Below, one piece after another: positions 43,375-50,789 of a stretch of 62,710 nucleotides of DNA (position 1 is its first letter; each line of letters begins with the position of its first letter). Source of the stretch: a virus. Under the pieces are notes generated by a model. It did no database searches. It was given only the letters and a program-made list of their open reading frames with translations, and was not told the origin of the DNA. Where the stretch lies: the IMG/VR virus record IMGVR_UViG_3300009285_005054, positions 1-62,710 of that record; one strand, written 5' to 3'. The position numbers and the translations under genes are program-made.

Positions 43375-43727
43375 TGTGTTTGGGGTCCAGAATGCTTGTA
43401 ACAGGTCGTGAGTTCACGTTGGCGTTGGTGGCGGATACATGTGTTCGTGGGTACCTTTCGCGGGAGGATGCTAAACGGGTTCGCCCCTTGATCCTTCAGG
43501 TCTTTGATGAGGTAGAGCGTGAGTACAGTGCGGCAAAAGCTGCGCTCGTCGATTCTGCAGTTGCGTACGTCGAGAAGAACTCCGCTTCGGAGGCGGTGCG
43601 CGGCATTGAGAACATGGCGGGTAGGTATCGGACGGCGCTGGGTTGGTGGAGAGTGTTGCAGGATCATCGACGCGAAATGTCGATGTCTCGTCCGGGCGAC
43701 CCGGTGGTCGAGGATCCCAAGCAGTAA
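43374..43727 (+). CDS. Hypothetical helical protein, 117 aa
   Basis: The start ATG 43374 overlaps the preceding TGA. Mostly helical (RPLILQVFDEVEREYSAAKA). Unknown. It lies just upstream of the sulfotransferase gene. Confidence 0.5.
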   Translation: MCLGSRMLVTGREFTLALVADTCVRGYLSREDAKRVRPLILQVFDEVEREYSAAKAALVDSAVAYVEKNSASEAVRGIENMAGRYRTALGWWRVLQDHRREMSMSRPGDPVVEDPKQ

Positions 43728-43740
43728 GGGAGGTGCCATG

Positions 43741-44601
43741 ATGGCGTTTCCTGCGAAGATGATCGTCGGCTTGGCGAGGAGTGGGACTTCGTTTCTCTTC
43801 GACGCGTTGCGGCAGGACCCCTCGGTGACGGACTGCTACTTCGAGCCGTTGAATCCTCAAGTTTGGGACGACGCTAGGAGCCCGATCCCGACAGAAGACG
43901 AACGCTTCGCCGTGTATGGTGGCTGCTTGCGGGAGCATGTCCTAGCCCACTACCCAAAGAACTTCTTCATGCAGTGCTACTTCAGGCCTCTATGCGATCC
44001 GTTCCCGGAGTTGAGGGATTACCTATCGCCGATGATTCACGACGGGGCGCTGCTGAAGGTTCTGCATCTGGGGCTGCGGATCCCCTGGCTGCTCGAGAAT
44101 TTCCCGCGTCTGCATCTCATACTCCTGCACCGGCATCCGTTGGCGATTCTCTATTCTGCGGCGAACAAGCCCAAGCCTTGGACGATGGATGCTTCGTGTG
44201 CGGGGTGGATGTACATGCACGCTTGGGAGGGGATGTGGCAGAACCCGGACTTGGCGGCAGACTTCGATGGGTCCGAGCGGCTCCTCGAAGTGGAACGTGC
44301 TGCGCTGGTGATCCGTGTCACCCAGGCGGAGAGTAGGGCGCTGGTACGCTCTTACCCTCGGCGCCACTATGAACTCGTCGACGTCCGTTACGATGCGTTC
44401 CTTCGGCACCCGGACGTTACGCTCCCGGAGGGGTTTCTGGAAGCTCCGGAGAATGTGTTTGAATACGTGCGGTGCAACAGGACCAGGGAGCACGACTTGG
44501 AGTTCTTGGAGATTCCAGAGCAGGACCGGTCTCGGATCATGCTCGTGTCCGGCATGGACAGAGCGCTCGATGTGCCTTGGACGTGGGAAGGTAGGGACTG
44601 A
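43741..44601 (+). CDS. Sulfotransferase-family protein
   Basis: The 286-residue protein has a 5'-phosphosulfate-binding loop, VGLARSGTSFLFDAL (residues 9-23), like the family's P-loop-type R-S-G-T-S. The 3'-phosphate-binding motif LLHRHPLAILYSA lies near residues 129-140 (R-x-P...S). PAPS-dependent enzymes move sulfate to sugar or other hydroxyls, so it may sulfate a glycan built by the upstream cassette or by the host. GGGAGG precedes the double ATG; the second was chosen for spacing. Confidence 0.75.
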   Translation: MAFPAKMIVGLARSGTSFLFDALRQDPSVTDCYFEPLNPQVWDDARSPIPTEDERFAVYGGCLREHVLAHYPKNFFMQCYFRPLCDPFPELRDYLSPMIHDGALLKVLHLGLRIPWLLENFPRLHLILLHRHPLAILYSAANKPKPWTMDASCAGWMYMHAWEGMWQNPDLAADFDGSERLLEVERAALVIRVTQAESRALVRSYPRRHYELVDVRYDAFLRHPDVTLPEGFLEAPENVFEYVRCNRTREHDLEFLEIPEQDRSRIMLVSGMDRALDVPWTWEGRD

Positions 44602-44602
44602 A

Positions 44603-45376
44603 ATGTCAGAACTTGGGGAGCTCATCACTCCGGTCATTTTGGCTGGGGGTATGGGGGTACAACTTCAAGACGTTTGGGACGGGCCGTCGGTTCTTGTTCC
44701 GGTGGACGGGCGTCCGTTTGTAACCCACACGTTGGATAGACTGGTCGACGCGGGATTTCGGCGTGTCGTTATGGTGGTTGAGCACCGGGGCGCGGAGATC
44801 GAGGACACTATCGGGGCGGTGTATCACCGTGGGTTCACCTATCAGACGCCGCACGACTTGGAGATCGACTACGTCTACCAGAACCCTGATGTGTCTATTG
44901 GGACGGGGGGGACGATACGAGGCGTGGTGGATCAAATCGAGACGCAGGGCATCTTGCTCGTGATGGATGGCAACACCTACAACAACACGGTTCTTCGGAA
45001 CTTTTGGGAATGGTTTCGACGGGCCAGAGTCGAGGTTGGGCCACTGGATTTGGGATTGCAGGCCACTCGGATGACTGATACCTCGGGGTGGGATATCGTG
45101 GACCTTGATTCGGCGGATGGGGTCGTCGTGGCGTTCTGTTCGAGAGATCGACGTGGAGAGGAGCAGTGGCTTGGCTGGGTGAGTACGAGGATGTATCTGG
45201 TCCCGAGGACCAACATCATTGAACGGATCCCGGCAGGTGTCGTGAACTCGTTTGAGGAGGACTACATTCCGGGAGCGATTCGGGCGGTGGGCGCGTTGGG
45301 CTATCGGAGATTGTGCAAGGTGCTCGACATCCGAACGGCCGAGGGTCTAGAGAAGACACGGCAGTTCTTTGCGTGA
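44603..45376 (+). CDS. HddC/GlmU-type sugar nucleotidyltransferase fold, catalytic residues changed
   Basis: The 257-residue protein keeps the GT-A-like nucleotidyltransferase frame: VILAGGMG at residues 11-18, a P-V-D-G-R-P-F stretch, IGTGGTIRG near residue 100 and a V-M-D-G loop near 120. Known enzymes have G-x-G-T-R-L, P-K-P and N-G-D; here these read GMGVQL, GPSVL and DGNTY. The catalytic Arg and Lys and the metal-binding Asp seem missing. Probably inactive or repurposed. It follows the sulfotransferase by 1 bp. Confidence 0.7.
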   Translation: MSELGELITPVILAGGMGVQLQDVWDGPSVLVPVDGRPFVTHTLDRLVDAGFRRVVMVVEHRGAEIEDTIGAVYHRGFTYQTPHDLEIDYVYQNPDVSIGTGGTIRGVVDQIETQGILLVMDGNTYNNTVLRNFWEWFRRARVEVGPLDLGLQATRMTDTSGWDIVDLDSADGVVVAFCSRDRRGEEQWLGWVSTRMYLVPRTNIIERIPAGVVNSFEEDYIPGAIRAVGALGYRRLCKVLDIRTAEGLEKTRQFFA

Positions 45377-45387
45377 GAATTTAGCGG

Positions 45388-45480
45388 GTGGTTCTGTTCT
45401 GGATCGGTGTCGTGTTGATCGTCGTCGCTCTCATCGCCCTTGGGCTGCTGTCGGTCTTGGGCTCTGGGGGCCGATGGTAG
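45388..45480 (+). CDS. Tiny predicted membrane peptide, 30 aa
   Basis: A GTG start. VLFWIGVVLIVVALIALGLL is a single strong transmembrane helix, ending SVLGSGGRW. It lies just upstream of the holin candidate, so it could be a lysis regulator, but this is weak inference. Confidence 0.45.
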   Translation: MVLFWIGVVLIVVALIALGLLSVLGSGGRW

Positions 45481-45500
45481 GTGCGTGAAAGGAGCAAGAG

Positions 45501-45731
45501 GTGAAGAAGTGGTGGTTGAGATCCAAGGGTGTTCTTGGCGGGGTGGTTACAGCGGCGGCGTCCGCTGCGGCGTTGGCGTGGCCGGAGGAGCCGTGGATCA
45601 AGTTCGTCATCGGGATTGGTGCGGGCTTGGGCATCATTGGCGTGCGGGCGAAGCAGGAACGTGACTCGGCTGCTTCGGACGCGGCCTTATCGGCGACAGC
45701 TAAGAAGCGAAGGGAGGCGAATCTGAATTGA
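45501..45731 (+). CDS. Putative holin, 76 aa
   Basis: Two hydrophobic segments (GVLGGVVTAAASAAALAW and WIKFVIGIGAGLGIIGV) joined by a short Pro/Glu turn, with a basic start and a charged, helical C-terminal tail. Size, topology and a following terminator fit class II holins. The endolysin gene is 6 kb away on the other strand, so the lysis genes are split. Confidence 0.6.
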   Translation: MKKWWLRSKGVLGGVVTAAASAAALAWPEEPWIKFVIGIGAGLGIIGVRAKQERDSAASDAALSATAKKRREANLN

Positions 45732-45752
45732 GTTTACGGTTGGTTCAACGAG

Positions 45753-45789
45753 GGCGGGCCCAATCAGAAAGGGCTGGGCCCGCCATTTT
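45753..45789 (+). terminator. Rho-independent terminator after the holin candidate
   Basis: A perfect 10-bp stem GGCGGGCCCA/TGGGCCCGCC (45753-45762 with 45775-45784), a 12-base loop, then ATTTTG. Confidence 0.75.
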
Positions 45790-45803
45790 GAGGGGGACTG
45801 ACG

Positions 45804-46016
45804 ATGCACATATCGGTCGAGCGGACGAACGGCATCCGAGATCGCTTCCAGGTTTACGAGGTGGCGCGAAATAAACGACACATCTGCACCGTTGGTAGCG
45901 CAGACCAGGTGAGGCGCTTGCTGGGCTTGCTCGGCGTACCGACGGCACAGATTGCCGAATGGCATCCAACGCGACGAATGGTGTTCACGACGGAACAGGA
46001 GACCGACGATGGCTGA
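45804..46016 (+). CDS. Hypothetical protein, 70 aa
   Basis: MHISVERTNGIRDRFQVYEV is a short beta-rich then helical protein. Unknown. It overlaps the DUF5131 gene by 8 bp. Confidence 0.5.
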   Translation: MHISVERTNGIRDRFQVYEVARNKRHICTVGSADQVRRLLGLLGVPTAQIAEWHPTRRMVFTTEQETDDG

Positions 46017-46812
46017 GACGACGGGGATCGCCTGGACGGATGCGACCTGGAATCCGGTCACGGGCTGCGCGAAGGTGAGCCCAGGGTGCGTCCACTGCTA
46101 TAGTGAACGCATGACGCACCGGATGGCGCATCGGGAGAAGTCGATCCCCAAGTACGACGGCCTCACCGACACCCGAGGCCACTGGACGGGTGAGGTCCGG
46201 TGTCACCCAGACCTGCTCGATATGCCGATCCGCTGGCGAAAACCGCGGTATATATTCGTCTGCTCGATGAGCGACCTCTTCCACCCGGCGGTGCCGTTCG
46301 AGTTCATCGCGCGGGTATTTCTGGCGATGCTCGCCGCGCCACAGCACGTTTATCAGGTCCTGTCGAAAAGGCCGGAACGTATGGTCGAGTTCTTCGAGCG
46401 TTGGAACCGCGCGATCGACGTCCCGCTCCCTAGCAAGTGGCGGCCAGCACCGCTGCCAGGCATCTGGCTCGGCGTCAGTGCTGAGGACCAGGAGCGCGCC
46501 GATGAGCGGATTCCGCTGCTCCTACGAGTGCCGGCGGCGGTGCGGTTCGTGTCGCTGGAGCCCTTGCTTGGTCCGGTTGATCTCGGAGATGTCATACCGC
46601 GGCTGTCACACCCCGAGAGATTTTGGGCCATTTGCGGCGGCGAGAGTGGTCCCGGCGCGCGCCCCATGCAGATCGAGTGGCTCGCGGACATCGTGGCGCA
46701 GTGCCACGACGCCGGAATAGCGACGTTTGTGAAACAGGACAGTGGCCCTAGGGCGGGCAAACAGGGACGCATCCCCGACGACTTATGGGCGCTCAAGGAG
46801 TATCCGACATGA
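46009..46812 (+). CDS. DUF5131 / phage Gp37-Gp68 family protein
   Basis: The 267-residue protein begins MAETTGIAWTDATWNPVTGC. Cys20, Cys27 and Cys30 form the family's C-x6-C-x2-C-Y cluster (CAKVSPGCVHCY), which resembles a radical-SAM iron-sulfur site. Other matching parts are VCSMSDLFH, VYQVLSKRPERM, WLGVSAEDQ and CGGESGPGARPM. The family is widespread in phages and mobile elements; its reaction is not established. Full length, with no missing motif. Confidence 0.85.
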   Translation: MAETTGIAWTDATWNPVTGCAKVSPGCVHCYSERMTHRMAHREKSIPKYDGLTDTRGHWTGEVRCHPDLLDMPIRWRKPRYIFVCSMSDLFHPAVPFEFIARVFLAMLAAPQHVYQVLSKRPERMVEFFERWNRAIDVPLPSKWRPAPLPGIWLGVSAEDQERADERIPLLLRVPAAVRFVSLEPLLGPVDLGDVIPRLSHPERFWAICGGESGPGARPMQIEWLADIVAQCHDAGIATFVKQDSGPRAGKQGRIPDDLWALKEYPT

Positions 46813-46882
46813 GCTTGCGGGCAGCCCCACGAATGGGAGAAGAGGTGCGCTATGAACGCGCGCGGTGAGTGCACCTCGGAGA

Positions 46883-46898
46883 GATCAGGTAGCTGATC
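46883..46898 (+). promoter_or_regulatory. Perfect small hairpin in a 114-bp intergenic gap
   Basis: GATCAG-GTAG-CTGATC lies upstream of the SD of the next gene and has no T-run. It could shield or expose the SD. Structure only. Confidence 0.4.
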
Positions 46899-46926
46899 CG
46901 CTGCCCTACCCCTTGGAGGAATGGTG

Positions 46927-47136
46927 ATGGCATGGTCGGTTGAGAGCGACGATGAGGCCCGCGAGATGCGGCAGTGCATCCGCAAACTAACAAGCATGGC
47001 GGCCCATGCTCTCAGGGCGGGGCATTGTGGGTGGAATCTGGCGGGCGTGGACGGTTGCGAATCTTTGATCGCCGACGCGGAACGCGAACTGCTTCGTTTC
47101 GAGGTGCTGGGGCCACGCGAGGCCGGGTGCCCGTAG
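46927..47136 (+). CDS. Hypothetical protein, 69 aa
   Basis: ATG 46927 has GGAGG with normal spacing; ATG 46921 is too close. Helical (DDEAREMRQCIRKLTSMAA). Unknown. Confidence 0.5.
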   Translation: MAWSVESDDEAREMRQCIRKLTSMAAHALRAGHCGWNLAGVDGCESLIADAERELLRFEVLGPREAGCP

Positions 47137-47150
47137 GAGGGTAGGTACTG

Positions 47151-47465
47151 ATGGCCAAGTTATGGATGCCTGAGCGAATCGACGAGATACTCCAGTGGTG
47201 CTACGAGCACGATTTCATCGTCCGATTTCAGCGCGGGGTGATGTCCCAAGTCCGATTCAAGGGCATGTTCGTCGCGGGTTCTGGTGCCGATCTCCGAACC
47301 GCCGTGCTTGACACGATCCGCCGATGCGACGCGCTGGAACAGATGCTAGATAGGGGCGCACAGGCGCGGGAGGCCGGGCTGGCGCTGGAGCAATGCCCGC
47401 ATCCTCTCGACAGCAATGAGTGGAACATGTGGGTTCGTGGGTGGGAGTTGCGGGACATGAACTGA
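47151..47465 (+). CDS. Hypothetical protein, 104 aa
   Basis: MAKLWMPERIDEILQWCYEH, a mixed alpha/beta sequence with no recognised family. Preceded by GTAGGAGGG-type SD. Confidence 0.55.
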   Translation: MAKLWMPERIDEILQWCYEHDFIVRFQRGVMSQVRFKGMFVAGSGADLRTAVLDTIRRCDALEQMLDRGAQAREAGLALEQCPHPLDSNEWNMWVRGWELRDMN

Positions 47466-47503
47466 ATCGGGCGGAAGAGACTGTGCGGCCGTAGGAGATC
47501 AAG

Positions 47504-47821
47504 ATGGATGAGATACAAGAGGACGGGGGCGTGGAATCAGGGCAGGTGCTAGTCGCTGCCTTTGGAGATCGACGATACATATTGGACGCAGAACCCAAAG
47601 TCCGGGAACTCCTCGACGATGAGGCATGGGGCGAGGTCGCCTGGAACCTGGGGGACATACCCAGTTTGGGGCTCTTGGTGTGGGAAGGCGATTGCATATT
47701 CTACGAGGACGGATCACCGTCGTTCGAGCCGTGCGGCCCGTACGGCGGCACCTACCGTCCCCTCACCGACGCGGAATGGGGGCGGCTCCACAAGGGAAAG
47801 GCGCCGTGGGATGACAAGTGA
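47504..47821 (+). CDS. Hypothetical acidic protein, 105 aa
   Basis: Beta-rich, with many Asp, Glu and Gly and a C-terminal PLTDAEWGRLHKGKAPWDDK. Unknown. It overlaps the next gene by 11 bp. Confidence 0.55.
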   Translation: MDEIQEDGGVESGQVLVAAFGDRRYILDAEPKVRELLDDEAWGEVAWNLGDIPSLGLLVWEGDCIFYEDGSPSFEPCGPYGGTYRPLTDAEWGRLHKGKAPWDDK

Positions 47822-48026
47822 TGAGCAACTAAATGCGGTAATCAAGTCCGCCTTGAGTAACTGCATGGGCGCAGAGGCATCCTGCTTTCAGTTAGCAGAG
47901 TTGATGCGACAGAACGGCATGGGAAGTGAAAAGGCAGATGAGATGGTGAGACACGTGAAGGCGGCTGTACACCTACTTATGAGCGAGTTGCGTGAGCTTC
48001 GCCTAAGCCCGGGCGGGCGCGTCTGA
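47811..48026 (+). CDS. Hypothetical helical protein, 71 aa
   Basis: The start ATG 47811 lies inside the end of the preceding gene. MTSDEQLNAVIKSALSNCMG and a second helix with Met and Ala. Unknown. A ~176-bp gap without a convincing gene follows (48027-48202). Confidence 0.5.
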   Translation: MTSDEQLNAVIKSALSNCMGAEASCFQLAELMRQNGMGSEKADEMVRHVKAAVHLLMSELRELRLSPGGRV

Positions 48027-48179
48027 GAGCGCGACAAGCTTCCAGCGGCCTCGGCGCGGTTTGAGGCAATGCCGGGCGTCCGAGGAGTGAGGGCTACGAC
48101 CCGCCGCTGGGAGCAGGGCTACGGTGTCGGAAGGGCCGCCGAGTCCTGTGGCCGTGATCCCAACGGTAGGCGGCCCAGT

Positions 48180-48430
48180 CGGCACCAACGAGGGGGATCG
48201 AGATGCAAGCTGACCGAACACTTCAGATGCTGTTCCGGTGCGGATGTGTAGTGACGGTTGAGACTCAACCGACTATCGTGGATTTCCGCATCTTCGCGCC
48301 GTTGGTCTGGCGCTGGGAACTGTGCCAGAAACATGAGGGCGTGAATACGGAGCGCAACCCGTTTGCGCCGTCAGCGCAAGCGACGATGACTCTGAAATCG
48401 GTGATGGCTCAGTAGCCGGCACCAACGAGG
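48180..48430 (+). repeat. Repeated gene leader, two copies
   Basis: CGGCACCAACGAGG occurs at 48180-48193 and 48417-48430, each time overlapping the SD of the next gene at 48203 and 48439. A small start-associated repeat on the right arm, without a stem. Confidence 0.7.
48203..48415 (+). CDS. Hypothetical protein, 70 aa
   Basis: MQADRTLQMLFRCGCVVTVE with several Cys and a C-terminal polar tail. A zinc site is possible (C-G-C and a later C-x2-H) but incomplete. Unknown. Confidence 0.45.
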   Translation: MQADRTLQMLFRCGCVVTVETQPTIVDFRIFAPLVWRWELCQKHEGVNTERNPFAPSAQATMTLKSVMAQ

Positions 48431-48438
48431 AGACGACG

Positions 48439-48744
48439 ATGTGTGAGCAGCGCGACGACAGTTTCGATCAGGTCGCCGATTGGTTGGAGGACCATCAGCG
48501 CGCCGAGAGAGCTGAACTGCTAACGCTCCGCGCCCGCGTCGTGGTGCTGGGGAAGGCGCTGCGCGACGTGCTCGGGCACATGCAGCCCGCCGAGGATGAG
48601 TCCTGTACCTGGCTTGACGGACCTGATGGCAAACTAACGATGGGGAGTGGAAGCCTCGCGCGAGCGATCCTTGCGGCCTACGCGGCGCTCGGCGAGACGC
48701 GAAGACAGAGGAGGGCGAGTGATGCCAATTGTCAAGGCGAGTGA
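48439..48744 (+). CDS. Hypothetical protein, 101 aa
   Basis: MCEQRDDSFDQVADWLEDHQ leads into a helical body. The first codons resemble those of the gene at 49055 (MCDDRDDE), pointing to a shared leader or paralogy. Unknown. Confidence 0.5.
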   Translation: MCEQRDDSFDQVADWLEDHQRAERAELLTLRARVVVLGKALRDVLGHMQPAEDESCTWLDGPDGKLTMGSGSLARAILAAYAALGETRRQRRASDANCQGE

Positions 48745-49051
48745 CCTCGCGGCGTGGGCGGCCTCGCTTGATCCCGAGGCGAAGATCGTGCTTGGGAATG
48801 ACTGGTTGTATGATGACGAGGATTTCGATTTACATGTTCGGCCAGTCGAGTGGTTCGTGCGCCAGGTCTACTTGTACGAGTTGGAATCCGATGGGGTGCC
48901 AGAGGGGATCGGCTACGTGAAGGACGATCCCACGGACCTTGTGCCCGAGGATGCGTGGCCCGAGGGCACGTTCGCGGCGGTGCCCGATGGCGAGGAGAGC
49001 AGCGGCATGGTGGTGTGGCACGGCGTGCCGTGCTGGAGGCTAGGAGAGTAG
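48722..49051 (+). CDS. Hypothetical protein, 109 aa
   Basis: Acidic (LGNDWLYDDEDFDLHVRPVE), with alternating strands and loops. Unknown. Overlaps its upstream neighbour by 23 bp. Confidence 0.55.
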   Translation: MPIVKASDLAAWAASLDPEAKIVLGNDWLYDDEDFDLHVRPVEWFVRQVYLYELESDGVPEGIGYVKDDPTDLVPEDAWPEGTFAAVPDGEESSGMVVWHGVPCWRLGE

Positions 49052-49054
49052 ACG

Positions 49055-49450
49055 ATGTGCGATGACCGAGACGACGAAATCTCGATCGACACGGCGCGGA
49101 TGGCGGCGGCGTGCAAGGCGGCGAGTGTGCAACGGCTCCCCGTAACGGCGGAGACCCGTGAGCGGCTGGCGCATGTCCACGTGACAGAACCGCCAAGCGC
49201 CGAAGCGCCCGAGGACTGGCTCGCGGAGTACGAGGCGCTGAATAAGCCTGCCATAGGGCGACCCTACATCCATCGTGCGGACGGCGGCTGGGTATGGGTC
49301 ATCATGGACGACGGGGACCATATTGCGGAGTTCTACGGCTCCATCGGCAGTACCCCGCCACAAGACCCTCGGCGCAACGCGGTCCTGTTCGTCAAGGCGT
49401 GGGAGGCGGCGCACCTCGCGGCACGGCGGCCAGGGACGGATCAACCGTGA
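49055..49450 (+). CDS. Hypothetical protein, 131 aa
   Basis: A basic-to-acidic protein beginning MCDDRDDEISIDTARMAAA, with a beta-rich middle (RADGGWVWVIMDDGDHIAEF). Unknown. Confidence 0.5.
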   Translation: MCDDRDDEISIDTARMAAACKAASVQRLPVTAETRERLAHVHVTEPPSAEAPEDWLAEYEALNKPAIGRPYIHRADGGWVWVIMDDGDHIAEFYGSIGSTPPQDPRRNAVLFVKAWEAAHLAARRPGTDQP

Positions 49451-49509
49451 TCGGGAGCGCATCTGGTTCTCGCCGGGGTGTATGAAGCAGGAGAGGCTCT
49501 TCTAAAGGG

Positions 49510-50439
49510 GTGGGATGCGTGAGTTGGCACTTTTTGCAGGGGCGGGAGGCGGCCTGTTGGGCGGGCTCCTCCTTGGCTGGCGCACCGTCTGTGCTTGTGA
49601 ACTTGATCCCTGGTGCCGAGAATGCCTCCTCCAGCGGCAGCGGGACGGACTCCTGCCGCGATTCCCGATCTGGGACGACGTGCGAACGTTTCAAGGGTTG
49701 CCCTGGCGAGGCCACGTCGACGTCATCTCCGGAGGGTTCCCCTGCCAGGACATATCCGTTGCGGGTCGAGGCGCTGGCATCGATGGTGCTCGAAGCGGTC
49801 TCTGGAGCCACATGGCGCGAATCGTCGATGAGGTTCGACCGCGAGTTGTCTTCGTGGAGAACGTGCCGAACCTTGTTCGACACGGACTTGCCCGAGTCCT
49901 CGGTGATCTTGCCGCGGTGGGGTACGATGCGCGATGGTGTGTGCTTGGCGCTCGACACGTCGGGGCTCCGCATCGCCGAGACCGGCTCTGGTTGCTGGCC
50001 TACCGCGACAGTTCACGGACTACACAATCGCAAGGGGGCTTCCCCGAACAGCGGCGACGGGCTCTCGACGGCGGTGAAGCGGTTCGGAACGTCGACGACC
50101 TCCTCGGAGACGCTTTACGGGACATCGGCACACCAGACGAGAGCTGGGAGTCTCCTGACGAGCGTGAAGGGCACGATGTTCCCGACGCCGAGAGCGAACA
50201 AGTGGGGCCTGCCCGATTCGCACGGCTCTGTCGAAGCATGGGCGACACCGACCGCACATCCGCGCACCCATACCCAGCGACAGGTCGCAAGTGGGGCGCA
50301 GTTAGCGAATCAGGTTGGTGGGAGTCTGAATCCCGCTTGGGTCGAATGGTTGATGGGTTGGCCCATCGGGTGGACCGGCTCAAGGCGCTTGGGAATGGGC
50401 AGGTTCCTCTCGTGGCTGCGGTCGCATGGACTGTGCTGA
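49510..50439 (+). CDS. Overlapping +1-frame ORF inside the methyltransferase gene
   Basis: This 309-codon frame has no good SD and a poor N-terminus. From about base 49800 it reads like a phage protein family I recognise: SSWRTCRTLF, then LPRWGTMRDGVC, ETGSGCWPTAT, MFPTPRANK, WATPTA, and WVEWLMGWPIGWT near the end. At the same bases the methyltransferase frame reads its own conserved motifs. It may be translated by internal initiation or frameshift, or be only a frame-shadow of a strongly conserved gene. Confidence 0.35.
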   Translation: MGCVSWHFLQGREAACWAGSSLAGAPSVLVNLIPGAENASSSGSGTDSCRDSRSGTTCERFKGCPGEATSTSSPEGSPARTYPLRVEALASMVLEAVSGATWRESSMRFDRELSSWRTCRTLFDTDLPESSVILPRWGTMRDGVCLALDTSGLRIAETGSGCWPTATVHGLHNRKGASPNSGDGLSTAVKRFGTSTTSSETLYGTSAHQTRAGSLLTSVKGTMFPTPRANKWGLPDSHGSVEAWATPTAHPRTHTQRQVASGAQLANQVGGSLNPAWVEWLMGWPIGWTGSRRLGMGRFLSWLRSHGLC

Positions 50440-50495
50440 TGAACATGCTGCCGCCGGGTGGCCTGCGCCCGGAGCAGGAAAGGCTGTTCAACTGA
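49515..50495 (+). CDS. C5-cytosine DNA methyltransferase (Dcm type)
   Basis: The 326-residue protein has motif I FAGAGGG (residues 7-13), motif IV GGFPCQDIS with catalytic Cys77, motif VI E115-N-V, motif VIII RHVGAPHRRDRLW, and a motif IX/X region ending RVDRLKALGNGQVP. All catalytic parts are present. The target-recognition region is between ~165 and ~270. No restriction enzyme is adjacent, so an anti-restriction or regulatory role is more likely than a full R-M system. From about 49800 its DNA also encodes a second protein-like frame (see separate entry). Confidence 0.9.
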   Translation: MRELALFAGAGGGLLGGLLLGWRTVCACELDPWCRECLLQRQRDGLLPRFPIWDDVRTFQGLPWRGHVDVISGGFPCQDISVAGRGAGIDGARSGLWSHMARIVDEVRPRVVFVENVPNLVRHGLARVLGDLAAVGYDARWCVLGARHVGAPHRRDRLWLLAYRDSSRTTQSQGGFPEQRRRALDGGEAVRNVDDLLGDALRDIGTPDESWESPDEREGHDVPDAESEQVGPARFARLCRSMGDTDRTSAHPYPATGRKWGAVSESGWWESESRLGRMVDGLAHRVDRLKALGNGQVPLVAAVAWTVLMNMLPPGGLRPEQERLFN

Positions 50496-50571
50496 AACGA
50501 AGGAGACACGATTTGCTTCTCGAACGGATACGAGATATTGAGCATCTTCATTGCTCTTAGGGGGCGTTCTG

Positions 50572-50778
50572 ATGTATCGACTCAGGTCAAATCGTTGGAC
50601 ACATCCTATCCGGGTGTACTACGAGGTCCTGGATGGGATCGGGCTTCTCTGGGGCGACCGCGAGCGTAAGAGCGCGCCTCTGTGGGGCCGGGGCTACCCA
50701 CCGATGATCGTGGGACAGAACACTCTGGAGGCAATGAAGCAAGTGTGGGGCACGTGGATGTTCCCGCTCGACGATTAG
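50572..50778 (+). CDS. Hypothetical protein, 68 aa
   Basis: MYRLRSNRWTHPIRVYYEVL is aromatic and basic, probably beta-rich. AGGGGG precedes the chosen ATG. Unknown. Confidence 0.5.
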   Translation: MYRLRSNRWTHPIRVYYEVLDGIGLLWGDRERKSAPLWGRGYPPMIVGQNTLEAMKQVWGTWMFPLDD

Positions 50779-50789
50779 GAGAGGCTGTG

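Noticed and set aside
46809-46868. 19-codon frame directly after the DUF5131 gene.
   Set aside because: It overlaps that gene's last codons with no independent SD and is too short to support.
48069-48251. 60-codon frame in the gap before 48203.
   Set aside because: Arg/Gly-rich with no SD, overlapping the repeated leader and the start of a better frame.
49515-50495. Methyltransferase as part of a restriction-modification system.
   Set aside because: No restriction endonuclease is encoded next to it; neighbours are unknown small genes.
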